From the NCBI GenBank assembly GCA_021845835.1, contig JAJZVE010000004.1:1-25166 (forward strand): a stretch of DNA of 25,166 nucleotides, written 5' to 3'. The notes beneath the pieces are model-generated. The model had not been told where the DNA came from and ran no database searches. It worked only from the letters and a program-made list of their open reading frames with translations. The position numbers and the translations under genes are program-made. This document shows positions 1 through 8,068 of this stretch, piece by piece; the stretch's first letter is position 1; each line of letters opens with the position of its first letter. The DNA is from Pseudomonadota bacterium (GTDB lineage Bacteria; Pseudomonadota; Alphaproteobacteria; Acetobacterales; Acetobacteraceae).

Positions 1-31
1 CAGGTAAACTGACAGCACCGGGGGGGAGACC

Positions 32-1693
32 ATGGCGGACGCAGCCTATGATGCCGTAGTGATCGGCGGGGGCCATCACGGAACGATCATCTCGTGCTAC
101 CTTGCCAAGGCCGGCCTCGACGTAGCGGTTCTGGAGGGACATACCGGCCTCGGCGGTGGCGCGGTGAGCGAGGAGGCACCGGCGCCGGGCTTCCGCCAGA
201 ATCCGCACGCCCATTTCACCCGCTTTTATGGCCACCCTGCCTACGCGGATTTCAATCTGCGGGACGAGGGACTCGAGTACGTCTTCCCCGAGCAGAACGA
301 GGGCATGATCTTCGAGGACGGCTCCAGCTTCATAGGCTATTCGGCCTTCCGCGTCGTCGATCCGACGACCGGCCGCACCGAGGAGGCGCCTGACAACGTC
401 CGGAAGACCTACGACCAGATCAAGGCATTCTCGCAGCGCGACGCCGACGTCTACCTGACGCTGTTCGACCAGTACAAGAAATACTGGAAGCCCGCGTTCC
501 ATAAGCACCGCTTCTCGGCCCCGACGCCGTGGGGGACGCCCGATGCGCTGGAGGCGCTGTGCGACATTCCGGACAGCGGCATCGAGCCGGTGCATCAGTA
601 CATGTCGGTCCGGCAGATTGCCTATGATTTTTTCGAAAGTCCGGAGTTGCGCACCCTGTTCATGCGCGCGACGCCGACCTCGGGCGGCTGCTTTCCCGAC
701 GACCCGATGGGGCTGCAGAGCCTGGTCCACGTCATGGGCCTGGTGCTGTCCTTCGAACCCGCCGCCATCGTCAAGGGCGGCACGCAGTCGATCACTGACG
801 CCCTGGTCAAGGCCGGAAAAAAGCTGGGGGTCAGGCATTTTACCGGCCACGAGGTGGATCGGATCATCGTCGAGAACGGCGCCGCGGTCGGCGTGCGCCT
901 GGCCGGCGGCGGCACCATCAAGGCGCCGCTGGTGGTCTCCGCCCTCGGCGCACCACAGACCTTCCTGCGCCTGCTCCGCGGCCACCCGCTGTCCGAAAAG
1001 CTGATCCATCGCATCAAGAATATCCATTACGACCGCGGCCAGATCTTCTGGGGCAACGTGGCGATGCACGAACTGCCCCGATACACCGCGGACCACATCA
1101 ACCCGGGCGTCGGTTCGCAGCCGCGCCTGTATACCGGTGCCAAGGACCCGGAATATCTGGCCAGCCGCTACCAGCACGACATCTTCCTGCTGGGCTTCCC
1201 GCAGCAACCGTACATCCTTACCGCGCCGGACAGCATCTGGGACCGCACCCGCGCGCCCGAGGGCAAGCATACCATCCTGATCGAGGACTTCACGGCGCCG
1301 GCGCGCCTGTTCTCGGCCCGCGACTGGGGGCGGATCAAGGAGGAGTTCACGGAGCGGGCACTCGAAGAGTGGCAGAAATATGCGCCCAACATGACCAAGG
1401 ACAACATCATCGGCGTCCGCATCTACGGACCCTATGACGTCCAGGCCGGCAAGCCCGACATGATCGAAGGCGGCTGGACCGAGGGCTCGATGTTCGCCTC
1501 CCAGCTTGGCCGCTATCGGCCGATCCCTGAGCTGTCGGGCTTCCGGACGCCGATCAGGAACATGTACATGTGCTCCTCGAACCTGCACTCCGCGGGCGGC
1601 ATCGGCCGCGGCAGCAGCTACATCGCTTACAAGATCATCGCCCAGGATCACGGCCTGCCGCAGTTCTGGGAGCGGTCCGGGCGTGAATACTGA
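32..1693 (+). CDS. NAD(P)/FAD-dependent oxidoreductase, PYROXD2/phytoene desaturase-like
   Basis: A 553-residue flavoprotein. The N-terminus has a Rossmann dinucleotide-binding motif, G-G-G-H-H-G at residues 12-17, followed about 20 residues on by an acidic residue in the V-L-E motif, as in FAD-binding amine-oxidase/CrtI-type enzymes. The C-terminus carries a second FAD-contact segment (S-A-G-G-I-G-R-G). Length and both motifs match the PYROXD2/phytoene-dehydrogenase-like family. The start is set by a strong purine-rich site (GGGGGGAG, 20-27) just before the ATG. There is no signal peptide or membrane segment, so it is probably cytoplasmic. It is followed after 16 bp by etfB, etfA and a membrane Fe-S ETF reductase, so I infer that it donates electrons to that ETF. 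The substrate is unknown. The four-gene arrangement recalls the dgcAB-etfBA dimethylglycine system, although this protein is not an obvious DgcA. Family sure, function open. Confidence 0.85.
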   Translation: MADAAYDAVVIGGGHHGTIISCYLAKAGLDVAVLEGHTGLGGGAVSEEAPAPGFRQNPHAHFTRFYGHPAYADFNLRDEGLEYVFPEQNEGMIFEDGSSFIGYSAFRVVDPTTGRTEEAPDNVRKTYDQIKAFSQRDADVYLTLFDQYKKYWKPAFHKHRFSAPTPWGTPDALEALCDIPDSGIEPVHQYMSVRQIAYDFFESPELRTLFMRATPTSGGCFPDDPMGLQSLVHVMGLVLSFEPAAIVKGGTQSITDALVKAGKKLGVRHFTGHEVDRIIVENGAAVGVRLAGGGTIKAPLVVSALGAPQTFLRLLRGHPLSEKLIHRIKNIHYDRGQIFWGNVAMHELPRYTADHINPGVGSQPRLYTGAKDPEYLASRYQHDIFLLGFPQQPYILTAPDSIWDRTRAPEGKHTILIEDFTAPARLFSARDWGRIKEEFTERALEEWQKYAPNMTKDNIIGVRIYGPYDVQAGKPDMIEGGWTEGSMFASQLGRYRPIPELSGFRTPIRNMYMCSSNLHSAGGIGRGSSYIAYKIIAQDHGLPQFWERSGREY

Positions 1694-1709
1694 GGACGGA
1701 GAAAGACGC

Positions 1710-2522
1710 ATGCGTGCCATCGTCTGTCTCAAGCAGGTCATCGATCCGCTGACGCCGGCGACCTCGCTGGTCCTCGATACCGAGGAGAAGAAAATCCGCG
1801 CCGCAGCCAGCGCCCCGCCGGTGATCAACGGTTTCGACGAGCAGGGCCTGGAGGCGGCGCTACGGCTGCGGGAGGCAATCAGCGGCCTGGAGATCATCTG
1901 CCTGGCTGCCGGCGACCGCTTCAGTAACGACGTGATGAAGCGGGCGCTCGCGGTCGGTGCCGACCAGTTGGTGCTGGTGCAGGCCACGTCCCTCGACACC
2001 TGGAACTCCTATCCCGTCGCGGCGACCCTGGCAGCAGCGATCCGCCACCTCGGCGGTGCCGACATCGTCATTTGCGGTCGGCAGGGTTCGGACTGGGACA
2101 ATGGGCTGGTGCCGTACATCCTGGCCGAACTGCTTGCCATGCCGATCCTGACGCTGGCCAGGCGCATGACCGTGACGGGCGGCAAGCGCATCGAGATCGA
2201 GCGCGTCCTGTCGGACGGTAGCATGCTCATGGAAGCGGACCTGCCGGCGGTGGTGACGGTGACCAGCGAACTGGGTCCGTTGCGCATGCCCTCCGTTGCC
2301 GCCCGTCTGTCCGCCGCGCGCAAGCAGCCGCGCCATCTGCCGCTGGCCGACCTGGGCGTGGTTGCCTCGGTCGGCGGCGCGCCGGAGGTGATCGGTCTGG
2401 CGGTTCCGGTGACGGGGCGCGCCTGCACGTTCATCGAAGCCGCTGATGGCCCCGGCGCCGGTGCGCGCCTCGCCGAAACCCTTTGGGACGCCGGGGTCAT
2501 CCGCCCCGGCCGGACATCATAG
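1710..2522 (+). CDS. etfB: Electron transfer flavoprotein beta subunit
   Basis: A 270-residue EtfB. It starts M-R-A-I-V-C-L-K-Q-V-I-D, the usual first strand of the family, followed by the N-G-F-D-E-Q segment (residues 40-45) that corresponds to the N-x-x-D-E signature. The AMP/nucleotide-binding loop reads C-G-R-Q-G-S-D-W-D-N-G (122-132), a variant of the more common G-x-Q-x-x-D-x-D-x-x-Q. The reading frame is open further upstream, but the ATG at 1710 has a good GGAGAAAG ribosome-binding site and gives the normal N-terminus. With EtfA it forms a soluble heterodimer carrying FAD and AMP that shuttles electrons from flavin dehydrogenases to a membrane quinone reductase. It lies 16 bp after the oxidoreductase and 2 bp before etfA, so the genes are very likely cotranscribed. 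Whether this is a simple or a bifurcating ETF cannot be decided by eye. Confidence 0.93.
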   Translation: MRAIVCLKQVIDPLTPATSLVLDTEEKKIRAAASAPPVINGFDEQGLEAALRLREAISGLEIICLAAGDRFSNDVMKRALAVGADQLVLVQATSLDTWNSYPVAATLAAAIRHLGGADIVICGRQGSDWDNGLVPYILAELLAMPILTLARRMTVTGGKRIEIERVLSDGSMLMEADLPAVVTVTSELGPLRMPSVAARLSAARKQPRHLPLADLGVVASVGGAPEVIGLAVPVTGRACTFIEAADGPGAGARLAETLWDAGVIRPGRTS

Positions 2523-2524
2523 CC

Positions 2525-3508
2525 ATGTCAGGTATCCTGATCGTCGCCGAGGTCGATCGCGGCGCGTTGCGCCCCGAATTCTGGGAACTGGTGACAGTGG
2601 CCCGCACTCTATCGGCGCCGGTCGGCGGCGGCATCGGCGTCCTGGTCATCGGCGCCGACACCGCGGCGGCCGTACAGGAGGCGGCCGGCGCCGGCGCGGA
2701 TGCGTTGCATGTGATCGAAGACGATCGCCTGGACGCTCCCTGGCCCGAGGCGCATGCGATGGCGCTGGCGCAGCTGTGCGGTGCCCTGGCGCCGCGACTG
2801 GTGCTGGTGCCACGCACCATCCTTGGAACCGAAGTGGCGGCCCGTGTGGCGGTCCGCAGCGGCTGGCCGCTGGTCCAGGACGCTACCCAGATCGAGGTCG
2901 GTGCCGGAGGGGATCTGCTGGCGGTGCGTCCTGTGTCGGGTGGCGCCGTTGCCGCGACCGTTCATGCCGGGGCAGGCCCGTGGATCGTCCTGCCGCGTCC
3001 CCGCGCCTTCGCACCGGCCACGGCCGGGGCGGCAGCGACCGGCATGCCTGTACGCCACGCCTTTGCCCCCCTCGCCCTGGCCACCCGTTGCGGCGCCCGC
3101 ACGCGCGTCGAGCTCGAGGGCCTGAGCATCGACCGCGCCAAGGTGGTGGTGGCGGGCGGCGGCGGTCTCGGCGGCCCGGAGCCGTTCGTGCTGCTGCACG
3201 AGGTCGCGGATCTTCTGGGCGGAGCGGTCGGCGCGTCGCGGGTCGCCGTCGACTCCGGTTGGGTGGTGCAGGCGCAGCAGGTCGGCCTGACCGGCAAGAC
3301 CATCGCACCCGACCTTTATATCGCGGTGGGCATTTCCGGCGCGATACAGCATCTGGTCGGGTGCTCGTCGTCGCAGGTCATTGTCGCGGTCAATAGCGAT
3401 CCGGCCGCCCCCATTTTCCGCATCGCCAATTACGGCGTGGTCGGTGACTGGAAAGAGGTCGTTCCGGCGTTCCGCGACAGCCTCGCATCCCGCTTGCCTG
3501 CGGCGTAG
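2525..3508 (+). CDS. etfA: Electron transfer flavoprotein alpha subunit
   Basis: A 327-residue EtfA. The N-terminal alpha/beta domain starts M-S-G-I-L-I-V-A-E. The C-terminal FAD-binding domain is clear: V-V-V-A-G-G-G-G-L-G-G-P-E (residues 207-219), T-G-K-T-I-A-P-D-L-Y-I-A-V, G-I-S-G-A-I-Q-H (269-276), and the N-S-D-P-A-A-P-I-F strand near the end. These are the hallmark FAD contacts of the family. The start at 2525 is chosen because it lies 2 bp after the etfB stop and gives the canonical first strand; an in-frame upstream start would overlap etfB by 40 bp. It is the partner of EtfB, and the pair probably accepts electrons from the adjacent FAD oxidoreductase and delivers them to the Fe-S membrane protein downstream. 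Confidence 0.94.
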   Translation: MSGILIVAEVDRGALRPEFWELVTVARTLSAPVGGGIGVLVIGADTAAAVQEAAGAGADALHVIEDDRLDAPWPEAHAMALAQLCGALAPRLVLVPRTILGTEVAARVAVRSGWPLVQDATQIEVGAGGDLLAVRPVSGGAVAATVHAGAGPWIVLPRPRAFAPATAGAAATGMPVRHAFAPLALATRCGARTRVELEGLSIDRAKVVVAGGGGLGGPEPFVLLHEVADLLGGAVGASRVAVDSGWVVQAQQVGLTGKTIAPDLYIAVGISGAIQHLVGCSSSQVIVAVNSDPAAPIFRIANYGVVGDWKEVVPAFRDSLASRLPAA

Positions 3509-3531
3509 CGGAAAAGCGGACACGCCGCGCG

Positions 3532-5544
3532 ATGCCGACCGAGATCGTCCTGCGACTGCTCGTCATTGCGCTGGCACTCGCCTGGTCCGCCTACCGCTTC
3601 GGCCGCCTCGCGCGGCCGTTGCTGGCGGCGCCGGCCGAACCGCGCCTCAAACCGGTGGGACCGCGCATATGGGGGGTGGTGGTCAATGTCCTTGGCCACG
3701 CCCGGCTGCTGCGCAAGCCCTATTCGGGGCTGCTGCACGCCATGATGTTCAGCGGCTTCCTTTTTCTCCTCACCGCCGTACTGCAGGTTTTCGGCAGTGG
3801 CGTGGCGCCGCCGCTCACGCTTTCCGCCATCGGCGGCGAGACCTGGATCGCGCTGGGACAGGACGTGTTCGCAGTGTTGCTCCTGGTCGCAGTGGCGATG
3901 GCGGCGCTCCAGCGGGTGGTCTGGAAGCCAGCCCGCTTCGCCGGATCGAACGCGCGGGACGCCGCGATCATCCTGTCCCTGGTCGTCGCCGTGGTGATCG
4001 GCATGCTCCTGCAGAATGCGTTTCGCATCGTCGCCGGCGGCGACCCGTCGGCGCCGTGGCGGCCGGTCAGCTCGCTGGTGGCCGCGTGGTTGACGATGCT
4101 TGGCCTCGGCGGAGCGGTGGCGCCGGCAGGTGCGACGGCGTTTGCCTGGCTGCACATGCTCGCCATCCTTGCGTTCCTCGTCTACATCCCCGGCTCCAAG
4201 CACCTGCACATGCTGGTGGGCATCCCGAACATATTCGCGCGCAACCTGGCCCCGCCGGGACGCCTTGCGACGCCTGACCTGACGCAGCCACGGCTCGGCC
4301 TGTCGGACATCGGCCAGCTCGGTCGCAAGCAGGTGCTGGATCTCTTCGCCTGCACCGAATGCGGACGCTGCCAGGAAATGTGCCCGGCCTACGCCGCCGG
4401 CAAGCCGTTGAGCCCGAAGCTGCTGATCATGAACCTGCGTGACCACTTGCTGGAAACGCAAGGCATCGGCGGGCACCGCGCCGGCCTGGGCGGGAGCCTG
4501 ATCGGCGGAGCGGTCGGCGAGGAAACGATCTGGTCCTGCACGACCTGCCGCGCGTGCATGGAGGCCTGCCCGCTATTCATCGAGCATGTCCCCAAAATCG
4601 TCGATCTGCGGCGCCATCTGGCGATGGAGGCGGGCCGTCTCCCGGACGGCATCGCGGGTGCGATGCTGTCCATCGAACAGCGGGGCCACCCGTGGGCGGG
4701 AACGCCGTTCTCTCGCCTCGACTGGTGCCGCGACCTGGGAGTGCGCGTCCTGGCGCCGGGCGAAGCGACGGATGTGCTGCTTTGGGTCGGTTGTACCGCC
4801 GCCCTCGATTCGCGGGCGCAGAAGGTGGCGCGCGCACTGGTACGGCTGCTGCAGGCGGCGAATGTGGATTTCGCGATTCTCGGCGACGCCGAGACCTGTA
4901 CTGGCGACGCCGCGCGGCGCACCGGCAACGACTATCAGTTCCAGATGCAGGCCGAGGCCAACGTGGCGACGCTGAACGCACGTCACTTCGCGCGCATCGT
5001 TACCATTTGCCCCCATTGCCTGAACACCCTGAAGAACGAATACGGCAACTTCGGTGGCGTGTTCGAGGTGATCCACCACAGCCAATTGCTCTCCGAGTTG
5101 ATCGCGAGTGGTCGGCTGCCGCAGCGGCCGGGCGGCGAAAGCGGCCCCGGCGCGATCGCGTTTCACGATCCCTGCTATCTCGGCCGCTACAACGGCGAAT
5201 ACCAGGCGCCGCGGACCGTGGCGGCGGCGACGGGCGCTGCCGTGGTCGAGATGGAACGGTCGCACGAGCGCTCATTTTGTTGCGGCGGCGGCGGCGGGCG
5301 TGCCTTTGCTGTCGAGCCTCCCGACCAACGCATCAACACCGTCCGAGCGCGTCAGGCGCGTGCCACCGGCGCCCCGGTCGTCGCCACCGCCTGCCCGTTC
5401 TGCCTGTTGATGCTCGAAGACGGCAGCAAGGCGGCGGCACGCGCCGAAGGCAACGAGGCCAGGCCGCAGCAGGTGCGCGACATAGCCGAAATCCTCGATG
5501 CCGCCTTGCACGGCTCGGACGGCGCGGCACCGCCGGCGCCATGA
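3532..5544 (+). CDS. Membrane Fe-S ETF:quinone oxidoreductase (EtfD/DgcB type, HdrD-like)
   Basis: A 670-residue membrane protein. About six hydrophobic segments in the first 235 residues resemble a NarI-type cytochrome b domain. H69, H208, H224 and H226 lie in or at the ends of these segments and could ligate heme. Two 4Fe-4S ferredoxin motifs follow: C274, C277, C280, C284-P and C336, C339, C342, C346-P. The C-terminal half has two cysteine-rich CCG (HdrD-type) domains: C421 and E-T-C456-T-G-D-A-A-R-R in the first; D-P-C-Y-L-G and C583-C584-G-G in the second. This is the architecture of the DgcB/EtfD proteins, which take electrons from ETF to the quinone pool. It sits 23 bp after etfA. The first CCG motif reads C-T-G, a form I recall as usual in this subfamily. 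The direction of electron flow is inferred from context. Confidence 0.88.
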   Translation: MPTEIVLRLLVIALALAWSAYRFGRLARPLLAAPAEPRLKPVGPRIWGVVVNVLGHARLLRKPYSGLLHAMMFSGFLFLLTAVLQVFGSGVAPPLTLSAIGGETWIALGQDVFAVLLLVAVAMAALQRVVWKPARFAGSNARDAAIILSLVVAVVIGMLLQNAFRIVAGGDPSAPWRPVSSLVAAWLTMLGLGGAVAPAGATAFAWLHMLAILAFLVYIPGSKHLHMLVGIPNIFARNLAPPGRLATPDLTQPRLGLSDIGQLGRKQVLDLFACTECGRCQEMCPAYAAGKPLSPKLLIMNLRDHLLETQGIGGHRAGLGGSLIGGAVGEETIWSCTTCRACMEACPLFIEHVPKIVDLRRHLAMEAGRLPDGIAGAMLSIEQRGHPWAGTPFSRLDWCRDLGVRVLAPGEATDVLLWVGCTAALDSRAQKVARALVRLLQAANVDFAILGDAETCTGDAARRTGNDYQFQMQAEANVATLNARHFARIVTICPHCLNTLKNEYGNFGGVFEVIHHSQLLSELIASGRLPQRPGGESGPGAIAFHDPCYLGRYNGEYQAPRTVAAATGAAVVEMERSHERSFCCGGGGGRAFAVEPPDQRINTVRARQARATGAPVVATACPFCLLMLEDGSKAAARAEGNEARPQQVRDIAEILDAALHGSDGAAPPAP

Positions 5545-5637
5545 TCCGAAATCGTTCAAGTCCCGCGCAGACATCAGGGAATTGCCCGCGGATCGGCTGC
5601 CGATGCCCCGTGATTGGTTCGCCCGACACGGGATCCG

Positions 5638-5667
5638 TTGACACCGCCGCCTGGCGCGCCGCATACT
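5638..5667 (+). promoter_or_regulatory. Sigma70-like promoter of the FadR-type regulator
   Basis: A perfect -35 hexamer TTGACA at 5638-5643 is followed by 18 bp and CATACT (5662-5667, four of six matches to TATAAT). Transcription would start near 5674, leaving about 20 nt before the ATG at 5696. This separates the regulator (and probably the aldehyde dehydrogenase) from the ETF operon, which ends at 5544. It also argues against the in-frame TTG at 5681 as start codon, because that would lie almost at the transcription start. Confidence 0.6.
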
Positions 5668-5677
5668 TCGGATATGC
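5661..5677. promoter_or_regulatory. Candidate operator, inverted repeat GCATA-N7-TATGC
   Basis: A perfect 5-bp inverted repeat with a 7-bp centre covers the -10 hexamer (5662-5667) and the predicted transcription start of the regulator gene. The position is what is expected for autorepression by the GntR/FCD protein encoded immediately downstream. Sequence symmetry is seen directly; binding is inferred. An additional short palindrome, TCATATGA (5693-5700), lies over the start codon. Confidence 0.4.
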
Positions 5678-5695
5678 AGGTTGTCAGTTAATCAT

Positions 5696-6475
5696 ATGAA
5701 CGCGCCGATGGTAATGGACATTCTGATACCGCGCGGCATGTCCATCGCCGAAACGATCGTTCACGAAGTCGCCCGGTTGGCCGAAGAAGGCAAGATCAAG
5801 CCCGGCGAGAAATTTCCGACTGAGGCCGAATTGGCCGAAACCTGGAAGGTAGGCCGCTCGTCCATCCGCGAGGCCTTTCGCATCTTTCAGATGCTCGGGG
5901 TGACGGAGGCCAAGCCCGGCCGGGGAACCGTGCTGCTCAACACCGCGCCGCTGTTCGCTCTGATCAACTGGGGTCACCACACCCGCGCCGAATTGATCGG
6001 CGACATTATCGAGGCACGACTGGCGCTGGAACCCATCATTGCCGCAATGGCGGCCAGACGGGCAGATGCCGAGGCCATTCGCCGCATCGAGCAAACCATC
6101 GAGGCCGGGCGCCGGGCGTTGGGAAACGAGGAGGCCAGCATCCAGGCCTCTCTCGATTTCCATACCGCCGTTGCGGCGGCGGCAGGGAACCAGACGCTGC
6201 TGTTGACGACACGCCTGCTGCGCAGCCTCTATCAGGAGTCGGCCCGTCTGACGCGGCGCTATCCCGAGAACTACTCGATGCTGCTGGCCGACCACGAGGA
6301 AATCCTACGGGCGATCCGCAACAAGGAACCGGATGCGGCCGCCAAGGCATCCGAAGAGCATATGCGGCACGGCCTCAAGATCGTGTTCGACCCGAATGGC
6401 GTCGCGGAAGGCAAGAGCGGGGGAAAGAAGGCGCCGGCCAAGCGCGACACGCGCGCCAGGAAAGCCACGCGCTGA
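5696..6475 (+). CDS. FadR-type transcriptional regulator (GntR family, FCD domain)
   Basis: A 259-residue regulator from the ATG at 5696. The N-terminal winged helix-turn-helix shows the GntR signature: the L-A-E-E-G-K-I-K-P-G-E-K-F-P-T-E-A-E-L-A region, then V-G-R-S-S-I-R-E-A and the wing P-G-R-G-T-V. The C-terminal all-helical FCD domain has the usual histidines (L-D-F-H, A-D-H-E-E, E-E-H-M-R-H) that typically bind a metal and a small carboxylate effector. An in-frame TTG start at 5681 is possible, but the promoter position favours the ATG. It probably autoregulates and may control the upstream oxidoreductase/ETF operon and the downstream aldehyde dehydrogenase. The C-terminal tail is rich in lysine and arginine. 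Family certain, ligand unknown. Confidence 0.88.
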   Translation: MNAPMVMDILIPRGMSIAETIVHEVARLAEEGKIKPGEKFPTEAELAETWKVGRSSIREAFRIFQMLGVTEAKPGRGTVLLNTAPLFALINWGHHTRAELIGDIIEARLALEPIIAAMAARRADAEAIRRIEQTIEAGRRALGNEEASIQASLDFHTAVAAAAGNQTLLLTTRLLRSLYQESARLTRRYPENYSMLLADHEEILRAIRNKEPDAAAKASEEHMRHGLKIVFDPNGVAEGKSGGKKAPAKRDTRARKATR

Positions 6476-6522
6476 CGCCTGCATCCCGTCGTTGACCTCA
6501 ACAATTGCATGGGTAAGGACGT

Positions 6523-7950
6523 ATGTTCATCGGTGGGCAGCGGGTGCAGGCCTTGTCGGGCCGGACCAGGGACGTGCGCAATCCCGCGACCGGCGAGGTC
6601 GTCGCACGAACGGCCTGGGGCGCGGCCGAGGATGTCGAATGTGCTGCCGAGGATGCGGCACGCGCCTTTGCTTCCTGGTCGCGTCTGCCACCGCGCGAAC
6701 GCGGGCGGATCCTCGTCGAGGCGTCGGCCGGAATCGATGCCCGTATCGACGCGATTGCCGCAGTGCTCACCGCCGAGCAGGGCAAGCCGCTGGCGGAGGC
6801 GCGCCACGAAGTCGCCCGCCTCAGTGAGCAGATCCGCTGGTACGCGGAATTGGCCGACAAGATCTATGGCGAGCAGGTGCCGCTCGCCGACGCACGCCAG
6901 ATCGGACTCACGTTGCGCGAACCGCTCGGCGTGGTGGGGGCCATCGCGCCCTGGAATTACCCGCTGACGCTGGCGCGCAACAAGCTGGCGCCGGCGTTGG
7001 CGGCGGGCAACACTATGCTGCTCAAGCCGGCTTCGACCACCCCGCTGTCCAGCGTGGCGGTCGCCGAAGCCCTGGCCGAAGCCGGTCTGCCCCCCGGGGT
7101 GTTGAATGTGGTGGTCGGCCCTGGCGTCGGCGACATGGTCGTGCGCCATCCTCTGATCCGCAAGATCGGCTTCACCGGCTCGACGCTGGTCGGCAAGCAT
7201 GTGATGGCGGCGGCGGCCGAGACGCTCAAGAAGGTGGTGCTGGAACTGGGCGGCAGCGACCCCTGCATCGTCCTCGACGACGCCGATCTTGATGCCGCGG
7301 TGCCGGCGATCATGAACGGCCGCTTTGCAAATTGCGGCCAGACTTGCCGCGCGGTCAAAAGGCTCTATGTGCAGTCCGGGATCTACGAGGAGATGCTGCA
7401 CCGTCTGGCGCAGCATGTTGGCGCCATCACAGTCGGCAACGGCGCTCATGCCGGGGTACGAATGGGGCCGATGCACACGGCCGAGCAGCGCGACGAGGTC
7501 GAGCAGCAGATCGCCGACGCGCTGCACCGTGGCGCCGTGGTTGTGGCGGGCGGCACCCGACCGTCCGGTCAGGCGTTCGCGGCCGGCTGGTTCCTCAATC
7601 CCACGCTCCTCGCCAACGCGCCCGACGACTCGCGCGTGCTGGCAGAGGAGGTGTTCGGACCGTGCCTTCCCGTGGTGCGCATTGACGATCTCAACGACGG
7701 CCTGCGTCGTGCAAACACGTCGTCCTTCGGCCTCGGCGCATCGATCTGGACAAAGGACATCACCGCCGCCTGGCGGGCGATACGAGCTTTGGAAAGCGGC
7801 TTCGTCTGGGTGAACTGCGAGCCCAGCGCCCACTACAAGCTGCCCTTCGGCGGCGTCAAGCAATCGGGCCTCGGCCGCGAGAATGGCCTTCAGGGACTGC
7901 TGGAATACACCGAAATCAAGTCAGTGATGTTCGGCGGTCTGGGGACATAG
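6523..7950 (+). CDS. NAD(P)-dependent aldehyde dehydrogenase
   Basis: A 475-residue aldehyde dehydrogenase that oxidises an aldehyde to the acid with NAD(P). The three catalytic positions are present: N145 in A-P-W-N-Y-P, E241 in L-E-L-G-G-S, and the nucleophile C275 in N-C-G-Q-T-C-R. The cofactor-binding glycine loop (F-T-G-S-T-L-V-G) lies before E241, and the C-terminal oligomerisation strand is complete. Length is normal for the superfamily. The ATG has a good TAAGGA site 5 bp upstream. It follows the FadR-type regulator after 47 bp and is probably cotranscribed with it. Likely succinate-semialdehyde or a similar small aldehyde by general resemblance, but the substrate cannot be assigned from sequence alone. 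Confidence 0.92.
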   Translation: MFIGGQRVQALSGRTRDVRNPATGEVVARTAWGAAEDVECAAEDAARAFASWSRLPPRERGRILVEASAGIDARIDAIAAVLTAEQGKPLAEARHEVARLSEQIRWYAELADKIYGEQVPLADARQIGLTLREPLGVVGAIAPWNYPLTLARNKLAPALAAGNTMLLKPASTTPLSSVAVAEALAEAGLPPGVLNVVVGPGVGDMVVRHPLIRKIGFTGSTLVGKHVMAAAAETLKKVVLELGGSDPCIVLDDADLDAAVPAIMNGRFANCGQTCRAVKRLYVQSGIYEEMLHRLAQHVGAITVGNGAHAGVRMGPMHTAEQRDEVEQQIADALHRGAVVVAGGTRPSGQAFAAGWFLNPTLLANAPDDSRVLAEEVFGPCLPVVRIDDLNDGLRRANTSSFGLGASIWTKDITAAWRAIRALESGFVWVNCEPSAHYKLPFGGVKQSGLGRENGLQGLLEYTEIKSVMFGGLGT

Positions 7951-8068
7951 CGGGAAGCCGCTCAACCCGGCGGAAGCACGGGCTGGCTGCGTCGGACAGC
8001 GCGGATTAGCTGACCGGTGCGGCCGCGTGGACATGGCGCCGGCTGACCGCGCGCACGCCGCGATACGG

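Noticed and set aside
1..31. Stop codon of a preceding gene (TAA at 5-7 or TGA at 10-12)
   Set aside because: Too little sequence is present to tell which frame, if any, is coding.
5589..5637. Nested inverted repeats (CGGATC/GATCCG and CCCGTG/CACGGG) considered as terminator of the ETF operon
   Set aside because: The arms are asymmetrical with a long bulge and loop, and no T-run follows; the right arm runs into the -35 of the next promoter. Might be regulatory, but not supportable as a terminator.
6271..7863. A 530-codon minus-strand open frame opposite the aldehyde dehydrogenase
   Set aside because: It spans the opposite strand of a gene with all catalytic residues in place; no family motifs of its own.
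7951..8068. Search for a bidirectional terminator between the convergent aldehyde dehydrogenase and LivF genes
   Set aside because: Only 4-bp stems were found and no T-run; nothing can be supported in this 118-bp gap.
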